DNA from: JACDAE01 sp963744875
GTDB taxonomy: Bacteria; Chloroflexota; Ktedonobacteria; Ktedonobacterales; Ktedonobacteraceae
Assembly (NCBI GenBank): GCA_963744875.1
Contig: CAVUVQ010000048.1
Location: 310,001-374,000 of the forward strand
DNA: 64,000 nt
Reading direction: 5' to 3'
Part shown: in pieces, positions 27,156 to 35,415 of the stretch
Layout: every line of letters begins with the position of its first letter
Numbering within the stretch: the first letter of the stretch is position 1
Notes under the pieces: model-generated
Told to the model about the DNA's origin: nothing
The model's database searches: none
What the model saw: only the letters and a program-made list of their open reading frames with translations
Translations under genes and position numbers: made by a program

Positions 27156-28327
27156 TATGATACTCTTTCTATCTGTTGCATGGAACTTCCCATACGCAGA
27201 CCTAGCCATGTCCCCAGTAGCGATCCCAGTAACCCTAGAAGTAACGAAACAAGCAAACCTGCAACCCCCAGGTAGTTGAACAGGATCACAATGAAAGTGG
27301 GCAGGTAGATGGCGGTTGGGATGCTACCGATCAACGCAACTGGTGTGATGCTGAGCAGGCGTTTTCTGAAGGGCCAGTTTTTCCGTTGCGCGATCCGAAA
27401 AAGGATATCGATTGCAAGTGCACCCAGAATGGGAGCAAGGGGCCACTCAAAAGCTACAAGCGCAACACCAGGATTATTCGCCCTGAAAGTCAGGTGCTCA
27501 GCCGCAACAAGGGCAGTGGTAGCGGGAGGAACGAACAGGGCAATCACAAGAGCCGCGAGGAGATAGACTACGGCGACACAGGTCGCAGTCCAGCGTCCAG
27601 GGATAGCAACGGCAGCCGCGACAAGGGTCCACGTGACGGCGAGTCCTGACAGAAAAAAGAAGACATTGATGGTGATCCCACCGAAGTTGAGTAGTCCCTT
27701 CTCACCAAGTGCATCGAACAGCAGGATTGTGAGGAGGCCTAGCATGGTGCCGAAAGCGATGATACCGCCGAGCGAGCCAATACGTTTTGCTTTGTAAGAT
27801 CCGTTATCGCCCGCCAGATGCGCGGCTGATACCAGCATAAAGGCTGCACCGAGCGCAACAATAGCCATACCCATAACAAACATAATATGAAAAGGTGCCC
27901 AGATGGCTACATCAATCCCGTAGAGAGCATGCCAATAGGAGTCCAGCGGAAAAGCAATCGCAGCATTGAGGGCCGCATAGCCCGCGATATAGGTGCCTAA
28001 GGAGCTATAAAATGTATTGCCGAAGCGAGTACTGTTCTGTGCAATAAAAGGATAACGACGTACGAAGACCGTTTCGATGCAGACAGCTACCAATGACGCA
28101 ATACCGCTGATCGCAACGCCACTCAACATTATAATATGCGGTGGAATTAACGTTCGATCACGTCCAATGAGACTATGCCATTGAATATCCCAACTCGTGC
28201 CCAGGAGAAAGAGGATCGATCCCAGCAAGACAGTGTAGCCCAGGGTCAGGCGCAACGTATACAGCACCTGGAGCGATCTTGCCTGTGACATAATGCGTGT
28301 CTGTGTACCACTGATTGCGTGTGACAT
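27155..28327 (-). CDS. Multi-spanning membrane protein with PmoC/AmoC-like copper motifs
   Basis: 390 aa, about ten predicted membrane helices. Two copies of D-x-x-W-H-x-L-x-G-x-D-x(5,6)-P-x-H occur. Copy 1 is D47, H51, H64 within WDIQWHSLIGRDRTLIPPHI; copy 2 is D129, H133, H147 within DSYWHALYGIDVAIWAPFH. Copper membrane monooxygenase subunit C has D156/H160/H173 (CuC) and N227/H231/H245 (CuD) in Methylococcus PmoC, with spacings 4/13 and 4/14. Spacing here is 4/13 and 4/14. AmoC also carries DGTWHMTVIRDTDFTPSHII, close to copy 1. The C-terminal ~160 residues are extra helices. It is first in a two-gene operon with the beta-domain protein. No PmoA-like gene is adjacent. The oxidised substrate, if any, is unknown. 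Confidence 0.6.
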   Translation of the reverse strand: MSHAISGTQTRIMSQARSLQVLYTLRLTLGYTVLLGSILFLLGTSWDIQWHSLIGRDRTLIPPHIIMLSGVAISGIASLVAVCIETVFVRRYPFIAQNSTRFGNTFYSSLGTYIAGYAALNAAIAFPLDSYWHALYGIDVAIWAPFHIMFVMGMAIVALGAAFMLVSAAHLAGDNGSYKAKRIGSLGGIIAFGTMLGLLTILLFDALGEKGLLNFGGITINVFFFLSGLAVTWTLVAAAVAIPGRWTATCVAVVYLLAALVIALFVPPATTALVAAEHLTFRANNPGVALVAFEWPLAPILGALAIDILFRIAQRKNWPFRKRLLSITPVALIGSIPTAIYLPTFIVILFNYLGVAGLLVSLLLGLLGSLLGTWLGLRMGSSMQQIERVS

Positions 28328-28546
28328 TCTTTTGCCTTCTCTCTGTTTGGGTTTTGCTATTACTCCTCTGTATCACATGAAAAATTTACTTCTATCGGCT
28401 TCTAAAAGTATCTCTCTCAAGATACGGTTATCTGAACTGATAAGTTGTATCTGAAATCCTGTTTTGCAAAATTACAACTGGACCCAGGTATATGTGATAT
28501 ACTGCTACCATAATCAACTACAGCGATTACGGATATATTACTGATT

Positions 28547-28573
28547 TCATGTAAATAGGAAATATTTACATGA
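28547..28573. promoter_or_regulatory. Inverted repeat upstream of pnuC (putative operator)
   Basis: TCATGTAAATA (28547-28557) and TATTTACATGA (28563-28573) form a perfect 11-bp inverted repeat with a 5-bp spacer, about 40 bp before the pnuC start. It is immediately followed by TTGACA (28581). NAD-precursor transporters are often controlled by NrtR, NiaR or NadQ-type repressors; which one would act here cannot be told from the site. Confidence 0.45.
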
Positions 28574-28613
28574 TTTTTTATTGACAAAGACATTTGCGCA
28601 AAGGATTATGCAC

Positions 28614-29291
28614 ATGTTCTTGCATCAAAAAAAGGTGAAAATAGCGGGGATCGTCCTGTTTACTGTTGGCTCAATAGCTTTATTGACAGGCTCCTGGCTA
28701 CATATTATTCCTTTTTCCATCACCGAAGATCTAGGTTTTATTACTGGAGCATTAACCGTCTGGCTAACTGTTCTTGAAAATATCTGGACCTTTCCGGTCG
28801 GTATCGCCAATAACCTGTTCTTTTTCGTCTTATTTTTACACGCCGGCCTATTCGCCGCTATGAGCTTGCAAGTTATCTACATCATCCTGAGCCTGCAAGG
28901 CTGGTCACTCTGGTCGCGTAGAAGAAAAAATAAAATCGTATTGCACATATCAAACATCGCCAGCAAAGAATTATGTATCCTTGTTGGAATTACATTTATT
29001 GCTATCTGCATTACAATGCTCTACCTGCAAAAAATTCAGGATGCCGCGCCGTTATGGGATGCAATTACTACAGTCCTGAGCCTTGTGGCCCAATACATGT
29101 TGAACAAGAAGTTGCTTGAAAACTGGTATGTCTGGATCATTGCCGACATCATTTATGTCCCAATGTATGCATTCGGTCATTTGTATCTGACCAGTGTCGT
29201 CTATCTCACGTTTCTGATCATGAGTTTTGTAGGGTTGATGGTGTGGAGGCAGTCAAAGATGAGGCTACCTGTGAGCAGGTCTTATTCTTAG
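28614..29291 (+). CDS. pnuC: Nicotinamide riboside transporter PnuC family
   Basis: 225 aa from ATG 28614, which has AAGGA 8 bases upstream; longer starts at 28608 (ATG) and 28581 (TTG) are possible but less well placed. Seven or so membrane helices. The family region NNLFFFVLFLHAGLFAAMSL and the C-terminal NWYVWIIADIIYVPMYAFGH (W-x-x-W-I-x-x-D) are typical of PnuC. It imports nicotinamide riboside by facilitated diffusion, trapped by phosphorylation. An inverted repeat just upstream may control it. No NadR is seen nearby. Confidence 0.85.
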   Translation: MFLHQKKVKIAGIVLFTVGSIALLTGSWLHIIPFSITEDLGFITGALTVWLTVLENIWTFPVGIANNLFFFVLFLHAGLFAAMSLQVIYIILSLQGWSLWSRRRKNKIVLHISNIASKELCILVGITFIAICITMLYLQKIQDAAPLWDAITTVLSLVAQYMLNKKLLENWYVWIIADIIYVPMYAFGHLYLTSVVYLTFLIMSFVGLMVWRQSKMRLPVSRSYS

Positions 29292-29459
29292 AAGTTTCTT
29301 CTGGATGCACAGTGGATCTATCTGAAAACATATATGTCACAATATTTCATGAGTGTGAATGTATGAGCCTTGACCTGGCAGGAAGTAACTGCTACACTTC
29401 TGCGTAGTGAAACGAAAGTTATTGTTTTTTATAGCAAATCTAATGAGTTAGGAATGGCT

Positions 29460-29684
29460 ATGAAACGAATAAAGGTAATCGTGGAGAAGCATCCTGATGG
29501 CTATATAGCCTATCCTCTTGGTTTGAAAGGAGTGGTTGTTGGTGAAGGTGATTCTTATGAGGATGCTCTGGCCGATGTTGAGTCAGCTATCCGTTTCCAT
29601 ATCGAGACTTTTGGTAGTGAGGTTTTGGATGTGGAGTCGCCAGTTCTTGATGCATATATTACTGAAGCGGACCTGGCTATTTAA
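29460..29684 (+). CDS. hicB: HicB-type antitoxin (partial RNase H fold)
   Basis: 74 aa from ATG 29460, chosen because AGGA is 6 bases upstream (ATG 29454 is too close). Sequence KRIKVIVEKHPDGYIAYPLG, GDSYEDALADVESAIRFHIE is the usual HicB partial RNase-H fold (strand, YxAxxxxLxG..., then a helix). There is no C-terminal DNA-binding domain, so regulation must come from the complex or a separate factor. Its TAA overlaps the hicA ATG by one base. Confidence 0.8.
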   Translation: MKRIKVIVEKHPDGYIAYPLGLKGVVVGEGDSYEDALADVESAIRFHIETFGSEVLDVESPVLDAYITEADLAI

Positions 29685-29923
29685 TGCCTAGATTTCCAGT
29701 AGATGCACCTAAAGCAAAAGTTCTCAGGACTTTTGAGTCTCTGGAATTTCGTGTTGTACGAGAGCGTGAGCATATTGCAATGGTGCGTGAGAACGCCGAT
29801 GGAACGAGAACTCCTCTAACCTTGCCTAACCATCTTTTAATAAAAGGATCAACTCTGAGGAGCATTTGTACACAGGCTAATATTCCGAAAAGTGAGTTTC
29901 TGAAGGCTTATAATGAAGCATAA
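29684..29923 (+). CDS. hicA: HicA-type toxin (mRNA interferase)
   Basis: 79 aa. It has the double-stranded-RNA-binding-like fold of HicA: LRTFESLEFRVVREREHIAM, with the catalytic His in REHIAM (family G-S-H-x-x), then TLPNHLLIKGSTLRSICTQA. HicA cleaves mRNA and HicB blocks it. The gene order antitoxin first, toxin second, with a one-base overlap fits this family's reverse arrangement. The pair sits beside accessory genes and likely moves by transfer. Confidence 0.8.
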   Translation: MPRFPVDAPKAKVLRTFESLEFRVVREREHIAMVRENADGTRTPLTLPNHLLIKGSTLRSICTQANIPKSEFLKAYNEA

Positions 29924-30033
29924 TTCTACATACGTCTCTCTCTACTTTTGTGACTCATATGTAACAATCATCCATAACAAAGCCCAAAAACCTGTATGCT
30001 TTCTCCAAATTACGCCGAAATTCTTGCTCAGGG

Positions 30034-30063
30034 TTGACAAGAGTTCGCAATGTGGTGTATCCT
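30034..30063 (+). promoter_or_regulatory. Candidate promoter of the ilvB-ilvN-leuA operon
   Basis: TTGACA (30034-30039) is a perfect -35 hexamer; TATCCT (30058-30063) is a -10 with four of six matches; the spacer is 18 bp. Transcription would begin near 30070, giving a leader of about 550 bases before ilvB. Confidence 0.55.
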
Positions 30064-30178
30064 CTGTTTCATTAGATACGTCATTACAAAGTGCTCCGGC
30101 AGGGTCGCCGTTGTAGCGCTTATTGTAACAGGTATCACGAAATCACACCTGGAAAACACTTTGGTTGGAGTAGTTATA

Positions 30179-30517
30179 ATGTTGGCACTGTCATACGCAC
30201 CCTACAATACACCTTCTGCATGGGAAAACGACCATGCCGAGCGTATGCCTGCTTCTCAGCCTATGCATGCAACGTGTATGGGTATGGCCGCTGCTGCTAC
30301 TTCGGCTAACAGCACCACTATCATCGGGACCGACGTACTAGCGTCGGTTTTTTTATTTGTGGTACATCTCGTATGCTCCCTTCTCCTCGGCCTTGTGGCA
30401 ATTCTTAGCCTCCTCCTTACCGGCCTTACTGGACTCCTAAGCCTTGCGAGTCTGGTAGGGCATTCAGTAGTAAGGGTGGCAGGCACACCACACATACACA
30501 TGACACAGGGAGATTAA
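30179..30517 (+). CDS. Leu/Val-rich leader ORF upstream of ilvB
   Basis: ATG 30179 has GGAG 8 bases upstream and the frame stays open for 112 codons to TAA 30517. The last third is very rich in branched-chain residues: about 14 Leu, 8 Val and 1 Ile within 43 codons (VVHLVCSLLLGLVAILSLLL and on), then a short polar end. It lies between two terminator-like hairpins ahead of ilvB, the position of an attenuation leader peptide, although most are only 15-40 aa. A shorter version starting at GTG 30360 is possible. It may also be a small membrane protein. Confidence 0.5.
   Translation: MLALSYAPYNTPSAWENDHAERMPASQPMHATCMGMAAAATSANSTTIIGTDVLASVFLFVVHLVCSLLLGLVAILSLLLTGLTGLLSLASLVGHSVVRVAGTPHIHMTQGD
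30329..30354 (+). terminator. First intrinsic terminator in the ilv leader
   Basis: A perfect 7-bp stem ACCGACG/CGTCGGT (30329-30335 and 30342-30348) with a 6-base loop is followed by seven T. It lies inside the leader ORF, so a translating ribosome would prevent it forming. Confidence 0.75.
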
Positions 30518-30560
30518 GGGGAGCAACGGCGCAACCCAATCCAAAGAAGGTAACCGCATA

Positions 30561-30592
30561 GGGACCTCCCACGTCTGGGAGGTCCCCTTTTT
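30561..30592 (+). terminator. Second intrinsic terminator (attenuator) before ilvB
   Basis: A perfect 11-bp GC-rich stem (30561-30571 with 30576-30586, GGGACCTCCCA) with a 4-base loop is followed by CTTTTT. It is 26 bp before the ilvB ATG, the expected place for an attenuator. AAGGTAACCGC just before it resembles part of a T-box consensus, but the full T-box sequence is not there. Confidence 0.85.
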
Positions 30593-30617
30593 ATTCGTTT
30601 ATTATCCAGGAGGAATT

Positions 30618-32387
30618 ATGGCAATCGCAGCAAAAAGTATTCAACCAGCAATCCAGGCAAATCATGACGAGGATATACGCGAACTCGCAGGTAGTCATAT
30701 TCTATGCGAAGCTCTCGTACGCGAAGGCGTAGAGGTGCTCTATGGGTATCCCGGTGGCGCGATTATGCCCTTTTATGATGCACTCACGTCCTATCCTACC
30801 CTTCATCACGTGCTGACGAGACACGAACAGGGCGCAGCCCATGCCGCCGATGGCTATTCACGCGCAACTGGTAAAGTTGGCGTCTGTGTAGCAACCAGCG
30901 GACCCGGTGCTACAAATCTTGTGACTGGCCTGGCAACAGCTTTTATGGATTCGATTCCACTCGTTGCTATTACCGGTCAGGTCGCTCGTCCGGCTATCGG
31001 GCGCGATGCATTTCAAGAGACCGACGTGCTCGGTGTCACCCAACCCATCACCAAGCATAATTTCCTGGTGCGCAACACCGACGAACTCGCCGCTGTCGTG
31101 CACGAAGCGTTCCGCATCGCGCGTAGTGGTCGTCCTGGTCCTGTTCTGATCGATGTGCCAAAGGATGTCCAGCAACTCAAAACAAAGTACAATCCTTCGG
31201 CCCATATGACCTCCGAGGAATACCTGAACGCGGCATCCGCCGATGTGCCTCGTCCTACACCGGAAGCTCTGGCGCAGGCAGCTCAGATGATTGCTCAGGC
31301 GGAGCGCCCACTGATCATGGCTGGTCACGGGATCATCCTTGCCAATGCATATGTTGAATTGCAGGCATTCGCTGAAAAGACAAATATTCCGGTAATTACG
31401 ACGTTGCTTGGCCTGAGTGGCTTCTCAGAGACGCATCCACTTTATCTTGGTATGCCCGGTATGCATGGACCTGCTCACGTGAATAAGGCGATTGGTCTAT
31501 CTGATCTCATTATTGGTGTTGGCCTGCGCTTCGATGATCGTGTGACTGGTAAGGTCGATGGTTTTGCCCCCAACGCACGCTTTATTCATATCGATATCGA
31601 TCCTTCTGAAATGCATAAAGTGAAAGTGGCGGCGCTTCCCATCGTCTCCGATGCAAAGCTTGCCCTTGCTGCCCTGGCTGAGACCTCAGCGTTTTCTACC
31701 AAAGACGCCTGGCTCAATGAGGTCCGCTCCTGGCAGGCGCAGGATGAGGCACGGCAGCAGCAGATCCCACAAGATACCATGCTTCCTGATCCTATCGGTA
31801 TCCTTGCAGCGATCCGCGCAGCGACCAACGGTGAGGCGATTATCGTCTCCGATGTCGGTCAGAACCAGATGTGGACGGCTCGTCACTATACCTGGACGCG
31901 CCCGAATAGCCATATCACCTCTGGTGGCCTGGGTACGATGGGCTTTGCTCTTCCCGCTGCGATGGGCGTCAAGACCGGTGTGCCGGATGCCTCCGTCTGG
32001 GCTGTGGCTGGCGATGGTGGTATCCAGATGAATATTCAGGAACTGGCAACGCTGCAGCAGGAACATATTCCGCTCAAGATTGCGATTATGAACAATGGCT
32101 ACCTTGGCATGGTGCGCCAGTGGCAAGAGTTTTTCCACTCCCGCAACTATTCCGAGACACCTATGACCGGCCCTGACTATGTCAAGCTCGCGGATGCGTA
32201 TGGCTTAAAAGGTATTCGCGTGACACGACGCGAGGATGTTGCGGCTGCCATCAAGGAAGCAATGGAGACTGAGGGTACAGTGATTATCGATTTTGTGATC
32301 GCAGCTGGAGCTAACGTTTATCCTATGGTTCCTCCCGGTTCGCCGATCACCAGTATGATTGAAGAGACGGCGAAGGAGAATTCGTAA
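30618..32387 (+). CDS. ilvB: Acetolactate synthase large subunit
   Basis: 589 aa, usual length. Three thiamine-diphosphate enzyme domains: the N-terminal PYR domain with GYPGGAIMPFYDAL and the catalytic Glu in LTRHEQGAAH; the central FAD-binding domain; and the C-terminal TPP domain with GDGGIQMNIQELATLQQ and IMNNGYLGMVRQWQEFF. It condenses two pyruvates (or pyruvate with 2-oxobutyrate) at the start of Val/Leu/Ile synthesis. The ATG follows AGGAGG. It is first in the operon with ilvN and leuA, behind the attenuator leader. Confidence 0.96.
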   Translation: MAIAAKSIQPAIQANHDEDIRELAGSHILCEALVREGVEVLYGYPGGAIMPFYDALTSYPTLHHVLTRHEQGAAHAADGYSRATGKVGVCVATSGPGATNLVTGLATAFMDSIPLVAITGQVARPAIGRDAFQETDVLGVTQPITKHNFLVRNTDELAAVVHEAFRIARSGRPGPVLIDVPKDVQQLKTKYNPSAHMTSEEYLNAASADVPRPTPEALAQAAQMIAQAERPLIMAGHGIILANAYVELQAFAEKTNIPVITTLLGLSGFSETHPLYLGMPGMHGPAHVNKAIGLSDLIIGVGLRFDDRVTGKVDGFAPNARFIHIDIDPSEMHKVKVAALPIVSDAKLALAALAETSAFSTKDAWLNEVRSWQAQDEARQQQIPQDTMLPDPIGILAAIRAATNGEAIIVSDVGQNQMWTARHYTWTRPNSHITSGGLGTMGFALPAAMGVKTGVPDASVWAVAGDGGIQMNIQELATLQQEHIPLKIAIMNNGYLGMVRQWQEFFHSRNYSETPMTGPDYVKLADAYGLKGIRVTRREDVAAAIKEAMETEGTVIIDFVIAAGANVYPMVPPGSPITSMIEETAKENS

Positions 32388-32388
32388 G

Positions 32389-32941
32389 ATGACGACGCAT
32401 ACTATTAACCTGCTGAGCGTTCGGGGCAGTCAAATCTGCCCCAGGGAGCTGAACAGGCCCATACCCTGATTATCAAGGTTGAGGATCGCCCTGGTGCAGT
32501 TGATCGCGTGATGGGCTTGTTGCGCCGCCGCCGCGCCAATATGCAGACATTTGTCCTTGGTCGCAGCCGAGCAGCCTGAGATTGTACGCATTACGGTCGA
32601 TGGTGAACGACTCTGAAGTGGCTCTGGAGCATCTTGTCGAGCAGATGCGTAAGATAATCGATGTGCAACAGGTTACGAAGCTTGTCTCTAGCCAGACAGT
32701 TGCACGCGAAATTGCCTTAATTAAGCTGAATAGTACCTATGATAACGTGCATGAGATTGTTGAACAGGCTCACCTTTTTGGGGCACATGTCGTTGATATG
32801 GCACCGGAAACAGTTACCGTTGAAGTAACAGGTAGCGAGGAGAAGATCGAGAAACTCCTGGCTCTGTTACGGGTTTATGGTATTCGTGAAATAGCTCGTT
32901 CAGGTCGTGTAGCGATGGCGCGAGGTGCCAGCGAAGAATAA
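32389..32941 (+). pseudogene. ilvN: Acetolactate synthase small (regulatory) subunit, three frameshifts
   Basis: ATG 32389 follows AAGGAG, one base after the ilvB stop. Restored text: AHTLIIKVEDRPGAVDRVMG (ACT domain, valine site), RRRANMQTFVLGRS, EQPEIVRITVD, then VNDSEVALEHLVEQMRKIID and the C-terminal domain through ARSGRVAMARGASEE. Shifts are needed near 32415, 32567 and 32597, each one base. All other residues look conserved and functional, so these may be assembly indels rather than decay. Without IlvN the synthase would lose activity and valine feedback. Confidence 0.8.
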
Positions 32942-32957
32942 AAGAGGAGACACAACC

Positions 32958-34137
32958 ATGGGAGACCCTGAGGTAGTAAAAATTTTTGATACGACGTTAC
33001 GTGATGGCGAGCAGTCACCCGGCGCGACCATGACCCTTGCAGAGAAATTACAGGTGGCAGATCAGTTAGTGCGTCTCAATGTCGATATCATCGAAGCTGG
33101 CTTCCCTGCTGCCTCGCCCGGTGATCTTGCGTCCGTGAAAGAAATTGCGCAGCGGCTCCGTGGCGTTGCGGTCGCTGGCCTTGCGCGCGCCAATCCCACC
33201 GATATTGAGTCGGCGTGGGAAGCTTTACGCGAGGCTGAACAGCCGGTCATCCATGTGTTTCTTGCGACCTCTGATATTCACCTGACGATATAAGCTAAAG
33301 ATGAGTAGCGAAGAGGCTCTACAACAGGTCAAAGCGATGGTGGCGTACGCTCGTCAATTCTGTCCCATTGTCGAATTCTCAGCCGAGGACGCCACACGCA
33401 GCGACCGCGACTATCTCTGTCGCATCGTTGAAGCTGCCATCAAAGCAGGCGCAACGACGATCAATATTCCTGATACCGTTGGTTATACGCTCCCGCATGA
33501 GTATGAGGCGCTCTTCTACTATCTACGCGAGCGTGTTCCTGGTATCGAGAATGTGACCTTGAGCGCTCACTGCCACGATGACCTGGGCATGGCAACAGCC
33601 AATACGCTGGCAGCCATCAAGGCAGGTGCTCGTCAGGTCGAGGTGACAATCAACGGACTGGGTGAGCGTGCGGGCAATACTGCGATAGAAGAAGTGGTCA
33701 TGGCTCTGCACACCCGCCCTGAGTCGTTCGGCAACGTCGATACACGCATCCACACTCAGGAATTATTGGCCACCAGCCAGCTCGTGAGTCGCGTGACCAG
33801 TATTCCTGTTCAGCCAAATAAAGCTGTCGTGGGTGCCAACGCCTTTGCACATGAGGCTGGTATTCATCAGGATGGCATGTTGAAGAACCGCCTCACCTAC
33901 GAAATTATGACGCCGCAATCGGTTGGTTGGGGCGACACGCACCTGATCCTTGGCAAGCACTCCGGTCGCCATGGTCTTGATGCACGCCTGCGCGAACTTG
34001 GTCATAAACTGGACGCCGAACAGCTCAAAAGCGCATACCGACGCTTTGTTGCTCTGGCCGATCAGAAGAAAATTGTGAGCGATTCCGATCTGATCTATAT
34101 CGTTGAGAGCGGCATGGATACCCCCGCCGCCATTTGA
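32958..34137 (+). pseudogene. leuA: 2-isopropylmalate synthase, one frameshift, lacks regulatory domain
   Basis: ATG 32958 follows AGAGGAG. The catalytic TIM barrel is complete: FDTTLRDGEQSPGATM (metal and substrate Arg-Asp), SAHCHDDLGMATANTL (HxH metal ligands), and GNTAIEEVVMAL. One extra base near 33286 breaks the frame between IHLT and YKLKMSSEEAL. The protein ends at LIYIVESGMDTPAAI, near residue 392, so the C-terminal ~120-residue leucine-binding LeuA dimer domain of typical enzymes (about 510 aa) is missing. It condenses acetyl-CoA with 2-oxoisovalerate. It is third in the operon. Confidence 0.85.
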
Positions 34138-34144
34138 TCAATCG

Positions 34145-34312
34145 AGCCCTACCCATGCGTACATCCTGCATACTTCTGTCTGCCATGTGTGTGCAAAGAC
34201 AACCTTGCTTAAATGGCGGAGATACGGTATCGTTAATAGGATAGGGTAGGGCTTATCGCGCAATGCGACATTAGTCCTCATGAATTGGAATTGACACAAA
34301 ATATGCTAGAAT
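34145..34312 (+). promoter_or_regulatory. Intergenic repeat and candidate promoter before thrB
   Basis: AGCCCTACCC (34145-34154) and GGGTAGGGCT (34245-34254) form a 10-bp inverted repeat 90 bp apart, resembling the ends of the palindromic elements elsewhere. Downstream lies a possible promoter TTGGAA (34285-34290) / TAGAAT (34307-34312), spacing 16, so thrB-thrC is probably transcribed separately from leuA. Confidence 0.4.
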
Positions 34313-34380
34313 ACTTGTAATGAAGCAATTTAGGAAAGGAAGAAGAATGCACTCTTCATCAGAAAGGCAGGCAGCCGGCG

Positions 34381-35415
34381 ATGGCACTGGTATTACCTGC
34401 GTCCGTAACGGTCTTAACGCCCGCAACGTCAGCTAACCTGGGACCCGGTTTTGATAGCCTGGGATTGGCGTTGCAACTCTATAATCGCTTTGAGGTTGTA
34501 GAGCATGGTGATGATCCTTCGCATCCCCTTATCACCGTAAAGGGAGCGTTGGGCAAGGATTTATCGACTGGACCCGACAATTTGTTTTTCCGCTCTTTTG
34601 CTCTACTCTTCGAGCGTTTAGAGATTCCATTACCTTCAGTACGCATTTTTATGACGATCAACGTCCCGCCGGGCTGTGGCCTGGGCAGTAGCGCGACTGC
34701 TGTTGTGGGAGGGCTGGTTGCCGCTAACGAGTGGGTGCGTCCTCAGAATCTCTCTTTACCGACAGAAGATCTCCTGGAGCTGGCTGTAGAGGCTGAAGCG
34801 GGAAATCATCCCGATAATGTTGCGCCCGCCCTTCTGGGGGGGTTAGTGGCTACAACAAACCTTGATGGAAAAATTCACGCCATCAAAACGCCTTTCCCTG
34901 ATGCCCTCAAAGCCGTCGTTTTTACTCCTTCATTCCCAATGGATACGGTGGCCGGACGCAAACTGCTGCCCGCCAGTTATCCAAAAGCTGATGTGACGTT
35001 TAATACCGGGCGTGTTGCCTTGCTGTTGACTGCTCTGCAGATGGGGCGCTACGAAGTCATAGGGGAGGCTATGCAGGATCGTCTGCATCAACCCTATCGG
35101 CAGGTGCTTTTCCCCGCTATGCCTGAGATTATCCAGGCAGCTATTACAGCAGGAGCGTATGGTGCTAGCCTTTCTGGTGGAGGTTCTTCCCTCATTGCTT
35201 TAGCCGACTCACATTTGAATGAAGTGCTGCAAGCAATGCAAGAAACTGCTCGCGCTGCCCATATTGAAGGCACCGGGAGGATTTTGCGAGCAGATCAAAG
35301 TGGAGCACGCGTGCTCAAAACGTCGCGTGGCCGCATACGAAAGGAAGTTAGCGCTCGTTATGGCGATCAATTCTACTGGTCTCCAGCCAGGCCAGGGGGC
35401 AGGAGAGCAGAATAA
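34381..35415 (+). CDS. thrB: Homoserine kinase
   Basis: 344 aa. GHMP kinase motifs: TPATSANLGPGFDSLGLALQ (motif 1), the ATP loop PPGCGLGSSATAVVGG, and SLSGGGSSLIALAD (motif 3). It phosphorylates homoserine in threonine synthesis. The ATG at 34381 has no good Shine-Dalgarno, while an out-of-frame ATG at 34347 has an excellent one (GGAAAGGAAGAAG), so the true start may be upstream with a lost base between. The last 56 bases overlap the thrC start. Confidence 0.92.
   Translation: MALVLPASVTVLTPATSANLGPGFDSLGLALQLYNRFEVVEHGDDPSHPLITVKGALGKDLSTGPDNLFFRSFALLFERLEIPLPSVRIFMTINVPPGCGLGSSATAVVGGLVAANEWVRPQNLSLPTEDLLELAVEAEAGNHPDNVAPALLGGLVATTNLDGKIHAIKTPFPDALKAVVFTPSFPMDTVAGRKLLPASYPKADVTFNTGRVALLLTALQMGRYEVIGEAMQDRLHQPYRQVLFPAMPEIIQAAITAGAYGASLSGGGSSLIALADSHLNEVLQAMQETARAAHIEGTGRILRADQSGARVLKTSRGRIRKEVSARYGDQFYWSPARPGGRRAE

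Noticed and set aside
28581..28613. TTG 28581 as the pnuC start
   Set aside because: ATG 28614 has a well-spaced AAGGA; TTGACA at 28581 looks more like a -35 element or chance.
30540..30592. T-box riboswitch ahead of ilvB
   Set aside because: AAGGTAACCGC before the terminator is only part of the T-box consensus, and no Stem I or specifier loop could be recognised; a peptide attenuator fits better, but a covariance search would decide.
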